Shown here: in pieces, positions 7,729-16,556 of the stretch | Numbering within the stretch: the stretch's first letter is position 1 | Layout of the letters: each line of letters opens with the position of its first letter | Assembly (NCBI RefSeq): GCF_003967275.1 | Contig: NZ_AP018721.1 | Span: 2,356,001 to 2,420,000 of the forward strand | DNA length: 64,000 nt | DNA from: Sulfuritortus calidifontis | GTDB taxonomy: Bacteria; Pseudomonadota; Gammaproteobacteria; Burkholderiales; Thiobacillaceae | Direction: 5' to 3' | Notes under the pieces: model-generated | What the model saw: only the letters and a program-made list of their open reading frames with translations | Database searches by the model: none | Told to the model about the DNA's origin: nothing | Translations under genes and position numbers: made by a program

Positions 7729-8280
7729 ATGAATGGATCGAAGAGGGCCATGGGCATCTCGATTCGCGCCTACGCCCGCCACCGTGGGGTATCGGACACC
7801 GCCGTACACAAGGCCATCCGCACCGGACGCATCACGCCCGAGGCGGACGGCACCATCGACCCAGACCGGGCCGACCGCGACTGGACCCGGAACTCCGAGC
7901 CGCCGAAGGCGGGAACGGGCTCCCGGACCGTGAAGGTGCGGGTGGCGGAGGATCCGGCCCCGAACCTCGCCGCCGGGCTGCCCGCGGGCGGCACCACGCT
8001 CGTGCAGGCGCGCACGGTCAACGAGGTGGTCAAGGCGCAGACCAACAAGGTGCGGCTGGCCCGCCTCAAGGGCGAACTGGTCGATCGCCACCAGGCCATC
8101 GCGCATGTGTTCAAGCTCGCCCGCACCGAGCGCGACGCTTGGCTCAACTGGCCGGCGCGGATCTCGGCGCAGATGGCGGCCCGGCTCGGCGTGGAGGCTC
8201 ACACCCTGCACGTGGCCCTGGATGCCGCCGTGCGCGAGCACCTCGCCGAGCTCGGGGAACTCAAGGTTCGGGTCGATTGA
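7729..8280 (+). CDS. Terminase small subunit-like protein
   Basis: This 183-aa protein lies directly before the large terminase and overlaps it by 1 nt (TGATG). The N-terminus has an HTH of the Nu1/excisionase type (SIRAYARHRGVSDTAVHKAI, about residues 11-30). After a linker, a helical region (RTVNEVVKAQTNKVRLARLK) should mediate oligomerisation. In lambda-like phages such proteins recognise cos or pac and recruit the large subunit. An ATG at 7750 with AGAGGG upstream is an equally good start. Confidence 0.72.
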   Translation: MNGSKRAMGISIRAYARHRGVSDTAVHKAIRTGRITPEADGTIDPDRADRDWTRNSEPPKAGTGSRTVKVRVAEDPAPNLAAGLPAGGTTLVQARTVNEVVKAQTNKVRLARLKGELVDRHQAIAHVFKLARTERDAWLNWPARISAQMAARLGVEAHTLHVALDAAVREHLAELGELKVRVD

Positions 8281-10253
8281 TGGACGAGTTCGCCTATGAG
8301 GGCTGGGACGTCATCGAGCGCGCTTGGCGCGAGGGCCTCACGCCGGACCCGCTGCTCACCGTCTCCGAATGGGCCGACCGTCACCGGGTGCTGTCGAGCA
8401 AGGCCTCGAGCGAGCCGGGGCGCTGGCGCACCGCGCGCACGCCGTATCTGAAGGCGATCATGGACTGCCTGTCGCCGACCTCGCCCATCGAGCGCGTGGT
8501 GTTCATGAAGGGCGCGCAGGTGGGCGCGACCGAGACCGGCTCGAACTGGATCGGCTACGTGATCCACCACGCCCCCGGGCCGATGATGGCGGTGTGGCCC
8601 ACCGTGGAGATGGCCAAGCGCAACTCCAAGCAGCGGATCGACCCGCTGATCGAGGAGTCGCCGGTGCTCTGCGAACTCATCGCCCCGGCGAGAAGCCGCG
8701 ACTCGGGCAACACCATCCTGGCCAAGGAGTTCCGGGGTGGCGTGCTGGTGATGACCGGCGCGAACAGCGCCGTCGGGCTGCGCTCGATGCCGGTGCGGTA
8801 TCTGTTCCTCGACGAGGTCGACGGCTATCCGTTGGACGTCGAGGGTGAAGGCGATGCGATCTCGCTGGCCGAAGCCCGTACACGCACGTTCGCGCGGCGC
8901 AAGATCTTCATCGTCTCGACGCCGACGATCGCGGGTGCCTCGGCCATCGAGCGCGAATACGAGGCCAGCGACCAGCGTCGCTACTTCGTGCCGTGTCCGC
9001 ATTGCTCGCACCGGCAGTGGCTGCGCTTCGAGCAACTGCGTTGGGAGAAGGGCCGGCCCGAGACGGCGGCGTATGTGTGCGAATCATGCGAGACGGCGAT
9101 CGCCGAGCACCACAAGACCTGGATGCTGGAGCACGGCGAGTGGCGCGCGACGGCGGAAGGCTCGGGCAAGACGGCGGGGTTTCATCTGTCGTCGCTGTAC
9201 AGCCCGCTGGGCTGGCGCGCCTGGTGCGAGATCGCCGCTGCGTGGGAAGCTGCCGTCAGTAAAGAGTCGGGATCGGCCGCTGCCATCAAGACTTTCAAGA
9301 ACACCGAGCTCGGCGAGACCTGGGTCGAGGAGGGCGAAGCGCCCGACTGGCAACGCCTGCTGGAGCGCCGCGAGGACTATGCCATCGGCACCATTCCCGC
9401 AGGCGGCCTGCTGCTCACCGCCGGCGCCGACGTGCAGAAGGACCGCATCGAGGTCTCGGTCTGGGCCTTCGGGCGCGGCAAGGAGGCCTGGCTCATCGAG
9501 CACCGGGTGCTGATGGGCGACACCGCACGGGATGCGGTGTGGAAGGCGCTGGGCGGGATGCTCGCCGAGACCTGGACCCATGCCTCGGGCGCGGCCATGC
9601 CGCTGGCCCGCTTGGCGCTGGACACCGGCTTTGCGACCCAGGAGGCCTATGCCTTCGTGCGCGCCTACCGCGACGCGCGGGTGATGGCGGTCAAGGGCGT
9701 GCGGACGGGTTCGATGGGGGGCGCAGCCCTGATCGGCACACCGACGGCGGTCGATGTCTCGCAGGCGGGCAAGAAGCTGCGCCGGGGCATCAAGGTGTAT
9801 GCGGTCGCGGTGGGGCTCGCCAAGTTAGAGTTCTACAACCACCTGCGCCAGAGCGCGGAGGTGGCCGACGACGGCGTGACGGTGACCTACCCGGCCGGTT
9901 TCGTCCACCTGCCCAAGATCGACGCCGAGTTCATCCAGCAGCTCTGCGCCGAGCAACTGATCACCCGCCGCGACAGGAATGGCTTTCCGGTGCGGGAGTG
10001 GCAGAAGGTGCGCGAGCGCAACGAAGCGCTGGACTGCTACGTGTACGCCCGCGCCGCCGCTGCGGCCTCGGGGCTCGACCGCTTCGAGGAACGCCACTGG
10101 CGCGAACTGGAGCGGCAACTGGGGCTGGACAGTCTGCCAGCCCTTGAAACAACCACCGAATCCATCAACGAGGCCACCCCACGCGGTGGCCTTCCTGTTT
10201 CTGCAACCCGAAACACCGGCCGGCGTGTGATCCGCAGCCCCTGGCTGCGCTGA
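8280..10253 (+). CDS. Terminase large subunit, GpA family
   Basis: This 657-aa protein is the DNA-packaging motor ATPase and nuclease. The start MDEFAYEGWDVIERAWREGL and the phrase LTVSEWADRHRVLS are typical of GpA. A modified Walker A (GAQVGATETG, about residues 81-90), Walker B-like LFLDEVDGYP (about residue 176) and a CPHC...CESC zinc-binding pair (about residues 240-270) are present. The nuclease half carries LDTGFATQEAY. The length fits the family. The frame is open further upstream, but the TGATG overlap with the small subunit fixes the start. Confidence 0.95.
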   Translation: MDEFAYEGWDVIERAWREGLTPDPLLTVSEWADRHRVLSSKASSEPGRWRTARTPYLKAIMDCLSPTSPIERVVFMKGAQVGATETGSNWIGYVIHHAPGPMMAVWPTVEMAKRNSKQRIDPLIEESPVLCELIAPARSRDSGNTILAKEFRGGVLVMTGANSAVGLRSMPVRYLFLDEVDGYPLDVEGEGDAISLAEARTRTFARRKIFIVSTPTIAGASAIEREYEASDQRRYFVPCPHCSHRQWLRFEQLRWEKGRPETAAYVCESCETAIAEHHKTWMLEHGEWRATAEGSGKTAGFHLSSLYSPLGWRAWCEIAAAWEAAVSKESGSAAAIKTFKNTELGETWVEEGEAPDWQRLLERREDYAIGTIPAGGLLLTAGADVQKDRIEVSVWAFGRGKEAWLIEHRVLMGDTARDAVWKALGGMLAETWTHASGAAMPLARLALDTGFATQEAYAFVRAYRDARVMAVKGVRTGSMGGAALIGTPTAVDVSQAGKKLRRGIKVYAVAVGLAKLEFYNHLRQSAEVADDGVTVTYPAGFVHLPKIDAEFIQQLCAEQLITRRDRNGFPVREWQKVRERNEALDCYVYARAAAAASGLDRFEERHWRELERQLGLDSLPALETTTESINEATPRGGLPVSATRNTGRRVIRSPWLR

Positions 10254-10289
10254 TCCCCGCTGGCCGTCCCGAACCCCGAAGGAGAACCC

Positions 10290-10781
10290 ATGAGTCTGGC
10301 CACTCGCATCGAAAGCCTGGTCATCCGCGTCGCGCAGGAGTTCAACGACGTCCGCGCCAAGGCCGGCAATCTCGCCAACCTCACCACCACCGACAAGTCC
10401 AGCCTGGTGGCGGCGATCAACGAGCTCAAGGCCGCGGTGCTGGCATCGGGCGCGATCGACGACAGCCAGGTCGCCACCACCAGCACCTACTCGTCGAGCA
10501 AGATCGTCACGCTGCTCGATGCGCTCAAAGCCGAGATTCTGGGCGGGGCGGATGCCGCCTATGACACCCTGCTGGAGATCCAGCAGCTGCTGCAAAACGG
10601 CACCAGTGGCCTCGATGCCTTGCTGGCGGCGGTGAACAACCGGGTGCGCTTCGATGCGGCGCAGACGCTCACCGCGGCCGAAGCTGCGCAGGCACGCAGC
10701 AACATCGGCGCGGTGGCCTCTGCCGACGTGGGTGACACCGAGACCGACTTCGTCGCGATCTTCGAAGGAGCGCTGCTCTGA
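10290..10781 (+). CDS. Phage structural protein with tail-fibre-like repeats
   Basis: This 163-aa protein has NLANLTTTDKSSLVAAINEL (residues about 29-48), a phrase common in tail-fibre and baseplate proteins. A helical region follows, then a C-terminal RSNIGAVASADVGDTETDFV, also typical of fibre proteins. It starts MSLATRIESL like the next gene (MSLASRIAAL), hinting at a shared attachment segment. AAGGAG lies 7 nt before the ATG. Its place between terminase and gpW is unusual for a fibre-like protein. Function beyond a virion role is unknown. Confidence 0.6.
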   Translation: MSLATRIESLVIRVAQEFNDVRAKAGNLANLTTTDKSSLVAAINELKAAVLASGAIDDSQVATTSTYSSSKIVTLLDALKAEILGGADAAYDTLLEIQQLLQNGTSGLDALLAAVNNRVRFDAAQTLTAAEAAQARSNIGAVASADVGDTETDFVAIFEGALL

Positions 10782-11173
10782 TGAGCCTGGCTTCGCGCAT
10801 CGCCGCCTTGGCCAGCCGCATCGGCATCGAGGTCCAGACCAAGATCGATGCCAGCCATCCGGGGCTGGCCCGCGCCTGGGTGTGCTTCGGCCATGTCGGC
10901 AACCAGATCGTCGTGCGCGCCGCGCACAACGTGTCCAGCGTCACCCGCACCGCAGCCGGCCGCTACCGCGTGAGCTTTGCCACACCGATGCCGGACGTGA
11001 ATTACTGCTGGACGGCGCTGGCCCGCAGCAGTACCAACAGCGGCACGCAGCGCATCGCCGTCGTGCGCGCCACCTCCGACCAGAAGACCGCCCAGCATGT
11101 CGATATCGCGTGCGCGACCGCTGGCGGGTCCTTTGCCGACTCCACCGAAATCAACCTCGTGGTCTACCGCTGA
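10781..11173 (+). CDS. Phage fibre-tip-like protein
   Basis: This 130-aa protein has the beta-rich phrase RAWVCFGH, then NVSSVTRTAAGRYRVSFATP and MPDVNYCWTALA. These recur in receptor-binding tips of phage tail fibres. The ATG overlaps the stop of the preceding gene by 1 nt, and both proteins begin alike. A host-binding or virion decoration role is inferred. The location in the head-gene block is odd. Confidence 0.6.
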   Translation: MSLASRIAALASRIGIEVQTKIDASHPGLARAWVCFGHVGNQIVVRAAHNVSSVTRTAAGRYRVSFATPMPDVNYCWTALARSSTNSGTQRIAVVRATSDQKTAQHVDIACATAGGSFADSTEINLVVYR

Positions 11174-11394
11174 TGGCCTACACCCAAGCCGACCTCGATG
11201 TGCTGGAAGCCGCACTCGCCAAGGGCGAGAAGCGCGTGACCTTCGGCGACAAGACCGTCGAGTACCGCAGCGTCGAGGAGCTCCAGGCCGCGATTCGCCA
11301 GGTGAAACGCGATCTGTTCGAGCAGGCCGTGGCCACGGGGCTATGGCCCGGCGCGCCGCGGCAGATCCGCCTTCACACGACCAAGGGGACGTGA
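11173..11394 (+). CDS. gpW-like head-tail joining protein
   Basis: This 73-aa protein (MAYTQADLDVLEAALAKGEK, then VTFGDKTVEYRSVEELQAAI) matches the compact helix-hairpin-helix plan of lambda gpW, which joins the filled head to the tail connector. It lies between terminase and portal exactly as W lies between A and B in lambda, with 1-nt overlaps on both sides. Confidence 0.8.
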   Translation: MAYTQADLDVLEAALAKGEKRVTFGDKTVEYRSVEELQAAIRQVKRDLFEQAVATGLWPGAPRQIRLHTTKGT

Positions 11395-12911
11395 TGGGCT
11401 GGCGCACCTCACAAACGCCAGCAAGCTGGCTCAGCACCCTCAAGCGCCGGCTGCTGGGCACGAGTCCCACCTACGACGGCGTGGGCGGCGGCCGCCGGGC
11501 CCTAGCCTGGCAGGTCGGCAATCCCGGGGCGGTCGCGGCGCTGGCCTACACGCAACACGAACTGCGCGCCAAGAGCCGCGATCTCGCGCGGCGCAACACC
11601 TGGGCGGCCGCCGGCATCGAGGCCTTCGTGGCCAACGCCATCGGCACCGGCATCAAGCCGCAGAGCATGGTGACGGATGCGGCCGTGCGCGAGGCCATCC
11701 ACGCGCTGTGGTGGGACTGGGTGGAGGAGGCCGACGCGGCGGGCTTGACCGACTTCTACGGCCTGCAGGCGCTGGCCTGCCGCGCGATGCTCGAAGGCGG
11801 CGAGGCGCTGGTGCGCCTGCGCTGGCGCCGCCCCGAGGATGGTCTGCCCGTGGGGCTGCAGCTGCAAGTGCTCGAGCCAGAACACCTGCCGGTGACTCTC
11901 CACCGCGATCTGCCCTCGGGGAACGTCATCCGCGCCGGCATCGAGTTCGACCGGCTCGGGCGGCGCGTGGCCTACCACTTGACCCGCTCGCACCCGGGCG
12001 ACGGGAGTCTTGCGCCGATGTCAGGCACGGGGGCTGCCGCAGGAGGGCTGGACACCGTGCGCGTGCCCGCAGACGAGGTGATCCACCTGTTTCGGCCCTT
12101 GCGACCGGGACAGATCCGCGGCGAGCCCTGGCTCGCCCGCGCCTTGGTCAAGCTCAACGAACTCGACCAGTACGACGACGCCGAGCTCGTGCGCAAGAAG
12201 ACCGCGGCGATGTTCGCCGGCTTCATCACACGGCTCGCCCCCGAGGACAGCCTGATGGGCGAGGGGCTGCCCGATGCACAGGGGGTGGCACTCGCCGGGC
12301 TGGAACCCGGCACCTTGCAGATCCTGGAGCCGGGCGAGGACATCAAGTTCAGTCAGCCGGCGGACGTCGGTTCGAGCTACGGCGAGTTCATGCGCCAGCA
12401 GTTCCGGGCGGTAGCCGCCGCCATGGGCATCACCTACGAGATGCTCACCGGCGATCTCACCCAGGTGAACTACTCCAGCATCCGTGCGGGGCTCTTGGAG
12501 TTCCGCCGCCGCTGCGAAGCGATCCAGCACGGGGTGATCGTGCATCAGCTCTGTCGCCCGGTGTGGCGGGCCTGGATGGAGCAGGCGGTGCTGGAAGGTG
12601 CCCTGTCGCTGCCGGGCTTTGCGCGCCGGCGCCGAGAGTTCCTCGCTGCCAAGTGGATCCCGCAGGGCTGGCAGTGGGTCGATCCGCTCAAGGAGTTCAA
12701 CGCCTTGAAGCTCGCGATCCGCGCCGGGCTGATGAGCCGCTCGGAGGCGATCTCGGCCTACGGCTACGACGCCGAGGACATCGACCGCGAGATCGCTGCG
12801 GACAACGCACGAGCGGACGACCTCGGGCTGGTCTTCGACTCGGATCCGCGGCACGACCAAGCATCGAGGCCGGTGCCGACACCTGCGCCCGACACCGACT
12901 TTCAGGATTGA
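11394..12911 (+). CDS. Portal protein, lambda family
   Basis: This 505-aa protein forms the dodecameric portal vertex. It has the family's early LARRNTWAAAGIEAFVANAI and GTGIKPQ. The mid region has VIHLFRPLRPGQIRGEPWLA, and the later part has MGITYEMLTGDLTQVNYSSI followed by the RAGLLEFRR helix. Length and order fit lambda gpB. The TGATG overlap with gpW sets the start. Confidence 0.95.
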   Translation: MGWRTSQTPASWLSTLKRRLLGTSPTYDGVGGGRRALAWQVGNPGAVAALAYTQHELRAKSRDLARRNTWAAAGIEAFVANAIGTGIKPQSMVTDAAVREAIHALWWDWVEEADAAGLTDFYGLQALACRAMLEGGEALVRLRWRRPEDGLPVGLQLQVLEPEHLPVTLHRDLPSGNVIRAGIEFDRLGRRVAYHLTRSHPGDGSLAPMSGTGAAAGGLDTVRVPADEVIHLFRPLRPGQIRGEPWLARALVKLNELDQYDDAELVRKKTAAMFAGFITRLAPEDSLMGEGLPDAQGVALAGLEPGTLQILEPGEDIKFSQPADVGSSYGEFMRQQFRAVAAAMGITYEMLTGDLTQVNYSSIRAGLLEFRRRCEAIQHGVIVHQLCRPVWRAWMEQAVLEGALSLPGFARRRREFLAAKWIPQGWQWVDPLKEFNALKLAIRAGLMSRSEAISAYGYDAEDIDREIAADNARADDLGLVFDSDPRHDQASRPVPTPAPDTDFQD

Positions 12912-12916
12912 CACCG

Positions 12917-14152
12917 ATGCTGCCTCACCTCGCCGCCCGCCTGTTCAGCACGCCCCTGCTCGTGCAGCGCGCCAAGCTCGACCTGATCCTGGCCGTGCTC
13001 TCCGACCGCCTGAATCTCGCCGCGCCGGACGTCGAACTCGCGCCGCCACTGCCGAAGGCTTCCAACCCTGCGGCATTTCCGGAACGTTCGATCGCCGTGA
13101 TCCCGATCCACGGCACGCTGGTCAAGCGCACGCTGGGGCTGGAAGCCGCCTCGGGGCTGATGAGCTACGCCGAGATCGGTGCGCGCTTGGAGGCGGCACT
13201 TGGAGATCCGCAGGTGGCCGGCATCGTGCTCGACATCGACTCGCCCGGTGGCGAGACCGGCGGCTGCTTCGAGCTTGCCCGCCGCGTGCGCGAGGCGGCG
13301 GCCGTGAAGCCCATCTGGGCCGTGGCCAACGACGCCGCCTTCTCCGCGGCCTACGCCATCGGCTGCGCCGCGCAGCGGCTCTTCGTCACCGAGACCGGCG
13401 GCGTGGGCTCGATCGGGGTGATCGCGCTGCATGTCGATCAGTCGGTCAAGGACACCCAAGAGGGCCTGCGCTACACCGCGATCACCGCGGGCGCGCGCAA
13501 GAACGACTACTCGCCGCACGCGCCGCTGGCCGATGCCGCACGCGCGGCGCTGCAGGCCGAGGTGGACCGGCTCCACGCGCTCTTCGTCGCGCACGTGGCG
13601 GCGATGCGCGGCCTCGACGAGGACGTGGTGCGCGCGACCGAGGCCGCGCTCTTCTTCGGCCCGCAGGCCGTCGAAGCACATCTGGCCGACGGCGTGGCCG
13701 CGCTGCCCGCGGTGCTCACCGAGTTCGACCGACATCTTGCTGCCGCGCGGCGTCCGTCTTCCCCGCCGCGCCACGCCCCGACCGGGAAGGCGACCTTACC
13801 GCGAGGAACCTCCACCATGACCGATTCCCCCTCTGATGCTGCGCCCGAACCCCTGGGCGCGGATGCGGCCGCCGCCCTGGTGGCCGAAGCGCGCCGTGAG
13901 GCGACTCAATCCGCGCAGGCCATTGTCGAGATGTGCCTGATCGCCGGCGTCCCCGACAGGGCCGCTGAGTTTATCGCCGCCGGCCGCACCGACGCCGAGG
14001 TGCGCCGCGCCCTGCTCGAGGCGCGCGCTGAGCGCAGCAAGGAGTCCGCCGTGCGCTCGACCCATGGCCCCCAGGACTGGGGCGCCCCCGGCGCCGATCC
14101 GGCCGCCTCGCCGGTGGTCGCCGCCGTCAAAAAACTCGTGACCCGGGAGTAA
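12917..14152 (+). CDS. S49-family capsid maturation protease with C-terminal scaffold part
   Basis: This 411-aa protein is the lambda gpC-like prohead protease. The S49/SppA fold shows IPIHGTLVKR, GIVLDIDSPGGETGG (about residues 105-119), a catalytic serine in NDAAFSAAYAIG (about residue 140) and a catalytic lysine in GARKNDYSPH (about residue 196). After about residue 280 the chain turns Pro/Ala-rich and continues as a scaffold-like helical tail. That tail has its own start at 13817, just as Nu3 is nested in lambda C. Confidence 0.93.
   Translation: MLPHLAARLFSTPLLVQRAKLDLILAVLSDRLNLAAPDVELAPPLPKASNPAAFPERSIAVIPIHGTLVKRTLGLEAASGLMSYAEIGARLEAALGDPQVAGIVLDIDSPGGETGGCFELARRVREAAAVKPIWAVANDAAFSAAYAIGCAAQRLFVTETGGVGSIGVIALHVDQSVKDTQEGLRYTAITAGARKNDYSPHAPLADAARAALQAEVDRLHALFVAHVAAMRGLDEDVVRATEAALFFGPQAVEAHLADGVAALPAVLTEFDRHLAAARRPSSPPRHAPTGKATLPRGTSTMTDSPSDAAPEPLGADAAAALVAEARREATQSAQAIVEMCLIAGVPDRAAEFIAAGRTDAEVRRALLEARAERSKESAVRSTHGPQDWGAPGADPAASPVVAAVKKLVTRE
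13817..14152 (+). CDS. Nested in-frame scaffolding protein (Nu3-like)
   Basis: An internal ATG at 13817, with GAGGA 10 nt upstream, would give a 111-aa product in the same frame as the protease. It starts MTDSPSDAAPEPLGADAAAA and is helical and acidic-Ala-rich (LVAEARREATQSAQAIVEMC). It ends VVAAVKKLVTRE, a basic tail able to bind capsid protein. Lambda uses the same arrangement for Nu3. The internal start is visible; its use is inferred. Confidence 0.7.
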   Translation: MTDSPSDAAPEPLGADAAAALVAEARREATQSAQAIVEMCLIAGVPDRAAEFIAAGRTDAEVRRALLEARAERSKESAVRSTHGPQDWGAPGADPAASPVVAAVKKLVTRE

Positions 14153-14155
14153 GCC

Positions 14156-14533
14156 ATGCCCACGCTCACCCAAGCCCCCACCCTCGGCGACCTTCTGAAG
14201 TACGAGGCGCCAAACCTGTATTCGCGCGAGCGCTCGACCGTGGCCGCCGGGCAGTACCTGCCGCTGGGCGCCGTGGTCGGCCGCATGGCGGCCACCGGCA
14301 AGCTCAAGGCCCTCGACCCGAGCGCCGCCGACGGCACGGAAGTGGCCGCAGGCGTCCTGGGCAATGCGGTCGATGCGACGCTGATCGACCGTGAGGACGC
14401 GATCCTGATCGCCCGCCACGCCATCGTCGCGCGAGGCGCGCTCGTCTGGCCCGCAGGCATCACGGCCGCGCAGAAGGCCGCCGCCATCGCCCAGCTGGAA
14501 GCGCGCGGCATCCTGGTGCGCGACAGCGCCTGA
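14156..14533 (+). CDS. Head decoration protein, gpD-like
   Basis: This 125-aa protein stabilises the expanded capsid at its three-fold sites. It starts MPTLTQAPTLGDLLKYEAPN and has the gpD signature SRERSTVAAGQYLPLGAVVG, followed by EVAAGVLGNAVDAT and a C-terminal ILVRDSA. It lies 3 nt after the protease stop and before the capsid gene, as in lambda. Confidence 0.9.
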   Translation: MPTLTQAPTLGDLLKYEAPNLYSRERSTVAAGQYLPLGAVVGRMAATGKLKALDPSAADGTEVAAGVLGNAVDATLIDREDAILIARHAIVARGALVWPAGITAAQKAAAIAQLEARGILVRDSA

Positions 14534-14561
14534 CCGACACCCGATCCCGACCCTTCGAGCG

Positions 14562-14583
14562 ACCCGCCGCCTGGCGGGTTTGT
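14562..14583 (+). terminator. Hairpin before the capsid gene, second related copy
   Basis: ACCCGCC (14562-14568) pairs with GGCGGGT (14573-14579), followed by TTT with one G interruption. The downstream block ATATCTGGAGACCTCC leads straight to the capsid ATG. The same hairpin plus CTGGAGACCT arrangement recurs at 28539-28592. Confidence 0.55.
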
Positions 14584-14600
14584 CATATCTGGAGACCTCC

Positions 14601-15602
14601 ATGCTCAACCCCTTCGATGCCCCCGGCTTCTCGATGGCCAGCCTCACGGCGGCCATCAACCTGATCCCCAACCGCTACGGGCGGCTGGAAGCCTTGAACC
14701 TGTTTCCGGCCAAGCCCGTGCGCACGCGCCAGGTCGTCATCGAGGAGTACGCCGGGCGCCTGAACCTGCTGCCCACCCGGCCGCCCGGCTCGCCCGGCAC
14801 GGTGGGCGAACGCGGCCAGCGCCGGCTGCGTTCCTTCGTCGTCCCGCACATCCCGCACGACGACGTGGTGCTGCCCGAGGAGGTCCAGGGCATCCGGGCC
14901 TTCGGCTCGGAGACGGAAATGGAGGCCGTGGCCGGCGTGCTGGCGCGGCACCTGGAGACCATGCGCAACAAGCACGCGATCACCCTCGAACACCTGCGCA
15001 TGGGCGCGCTCAAGGGCCAGATCCTGGACGCCGACGGCAGCACGATCTACGACCTGTTCGACGAGTTCGACCTGAGCCAGGCGGTCATCGCCTTCGACCT
15101 GGCCAATGCCAACAGCGACGTCAAAGGCCACTGCTATGAGGTGCTGGCCCACATCGAGGAGAACCTGAAGGGCGAGTTCATGACCGGCGTGCACGTCCTG
15201 TGCTCGCCTGAGTTCTTCCGGGCGCTCACCGGCCACAAGGCGGTCAAGGAGGCCTACACGAACTGGCAGCAGGGGGCGATCCTGATCAACGACGTGCGCG
15301 CCGGCTTCGTCTTCGCCGGCATCACCTTCGAGGAGTACCGCGGTCAGGCCAGCAGCCCGGATGGCACGGTGCGCCGCTTCATCGCCGCGGGCGAGGCCCA
15401 CGCCTTCCCGCTGGGCACGGTGGACACCTTCGCCACCTACTTCGCGCCGGCCGACTTCAACGAGACGGTGGGCACCCTCGGCCAGCCGCTCTACGCCAAG
15501 CAGGAGCCGCGCAAGTTCGATCGCGGCACCGATCTGCACACCCAGAGCAACCCGCTGCCGATGTGCCACCGGCCCGGCGTGCTGGTGAAGCTGACCGTCT
15601 GA
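14601..15602 (+). CDS. Major capsid protein, lambda gpE family
   Basis: This 333-aa protein builds the capsid shell. It starts MLNPFDAPGFSMASLTAAIN and has the gpE-family phrases NRYGRLEALNLFP, RSFVVPHIPHDDVVLPEEVQ, TLEHLRMGALKGQILDADGS, and near the C-terminus YFAPADFNETVGTLGQPLYA. GGAG lies 7 nt before the ATG. The frame also extends to a TTG at 14580 inside the hairpin, which is unlikely to be used. Confidence 0.95.
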   Translation: MLNPFDAPGFSMASLTAAINLIPNRYGRLEALNLFPAKPVRTRQVVIEEYAGRLNLLPTRPPGSPGTVGERGQRRLRSFVVPHIPHDDVVLPEEVQGIRAFGSETEMEAVAGVLARHLETMRNKHAITLEHLRMGALKGQILDADGSTIYDLFDEFDLSQAVIAFDLANANSDVKGHCYEVLAHIEENLKGEFMTGVHVLCSPEFFRALTGHKAVKEAYTNWQQGAILINDVRAGFVFAGITFEEYRGQASSPDGTVRRFIAAGEAHAFPLGTVDTFATYFAPADFNETVGTLGQPLYAKQEPRKFDRGTDLHTQSNPLPMCHRPGVLVKLTV

Positions 15603-15615
15603 GGGTGCCTGTCCG

Positions 15616-15900
15616 ATGGTCCGTGTGGAGGATCTGTACGACGCCGCCGAGCGCGCGGGGCTCTTGACGCCCGTCGTGGTGGGCACCACCACCGTGCACT
15701 GTGCGTTCCGTGCGCCGGACGAGACGGTGCTCGACGGCCTGGCGCTGGCGCGCGACTTCGAGCTCGAATACGCGGCCTCGCGCATCCATCTCGCACTGGG
15801 CGACGTGGTCACCATCGCCGGCGAGTCCTACCGCGTGCGCGAGGTGAGGGCGCTCGGCGACGGCCGCGAGTGCCGGGCGAGGCTCGCGAGGCTGCCATGA
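15616..15900 (+). CDS. Head-tail attachment protein, gpFII-like
   Basis: This 94-aa protein has the small beta-barrel look of gpFII: LARDFELEYAASRIHLALGD, then VVTIAGESYRVREVRALGDG. It sits after the capsid gene and before the tail terminator, the FII position in lambda. It should cap the connector and receive the tail. Confidence 0.75.
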   Translation: MVRVEDLYDAAERAGLLTPVVVGTTTVHCAFRAPDETVLDGLALARDFELEYAASRIHLALGDVVTIAGESYRVREVRALGDGRECRARLARLP

Positions 15901-16322
15901 ACTCGGTGCGCGAGCGCCTGCTGCGCACCCTCGTCGATCGGCTCACGGCGGCCCTGGCCCCGGCACCCGTGCTGCGCCAGCCGGCGACACCGCTGCCCCG
16001 CGAGGCCGGCCCTGCCTTGCTCGTCTTCGTCGAGGGCGACGCCCTCACCGCGCACGCCAACCGGCTGGTGGACCGGGCGCTCACCGTGCGCCTGGTCGCG
16101 CTCGCGCGCGGCGCGGACGCCTTCGACGCGGCCGACCGGCTGATCGTCGCCGCCCACGCCGCCGTGCTCGCGGACCCGAACCTGGGCGGCCTGGCGCTCG
16201 CGGTGCGCGAGCTCGACGCCGACTGGGACGCCGACGACCTCGATGCCGGCACGGTGATGCTGCCGGCGCGCTACGAGATCCGCTACCGCACCCACGCCCT
16301 CGACCTCACCCAAACAGGATGA
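15897..16322 (+). CDS. Tail terminator / minor tail protein (gpU/gpZ-like)
   Basis: This 141-aa protein starts MNSVRERLLRTLVDRLTAAL and has RALTVRLVALARGADAFDAA. It ends RYEIRYRTHALDLTQTG, a pattern of siphovirus tail terminators that cap the tail tube at its correct length. Its ATG overlaps the previous stop (ATGA). Exact assignment to U or Z is uncertain. Confidence 0.7.
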   Translation: MNSVRERLLRTLVDRLTAALAPAPVLRQPATPLPREAGPALLVFVEGDALTAHANRLVDRALTVRLVALARGADAFDAADRLIVAAHAAVLADPNLGGLALAVRELDADWDADDLDAGTVMLPARYEIRYRTHALDLTQTG

Positions 16323-16329
16323 ACCCCTT

Positions 16330-16554
16330 ATGCCAAATCTCTCCATCGAGCTACTGAAACCCCATACCCACGCAGGCAAGCGCCTCGCTGTGGGTGAGCG
16401 CCTCGACATCCACGAGGCCAGCGCCCGCTGGCTGATCGCCCAGGGCGTGGCCCGGCTCGTCACGCCGGAGTCCTCGACCCCATCCCTCAAACCCTCGCGC
16501 CGTGACGGTTCCGCCGTCGGGACCCCATCCACGCACACCCCCACGGGAGACTGA
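16330..16554 (+). CDS. Small phage tail-region protein (DUF7210-like)
   Basis: This 74-aa protein has the pattern ELLKPHTHAGKRLAVGERLD and ASARWLIAQGVARLV. It is shared by small phage proteins placed just before the tail tube gene; DUF7210 is my tentative recall. The C-terminal third is low-complexity Ser/Thr/Pro. Function is unknown. Confidence 0.6.
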   Translation: MPNLSIELLKPHTHAGKRLAVGERLDIHEASARWLIAQGVARLVTPESSTPSLKPSRRDGSAVGTPSTHTPTGD

Positions 16555-16556
16555 CC

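Noticed and set aside
14580-14600. TTG start extending the capsid protein by 7 residues
   Set aside because: It lies inside the hairpin arm, while GGAG is ideally placed for the ATG at 14601.
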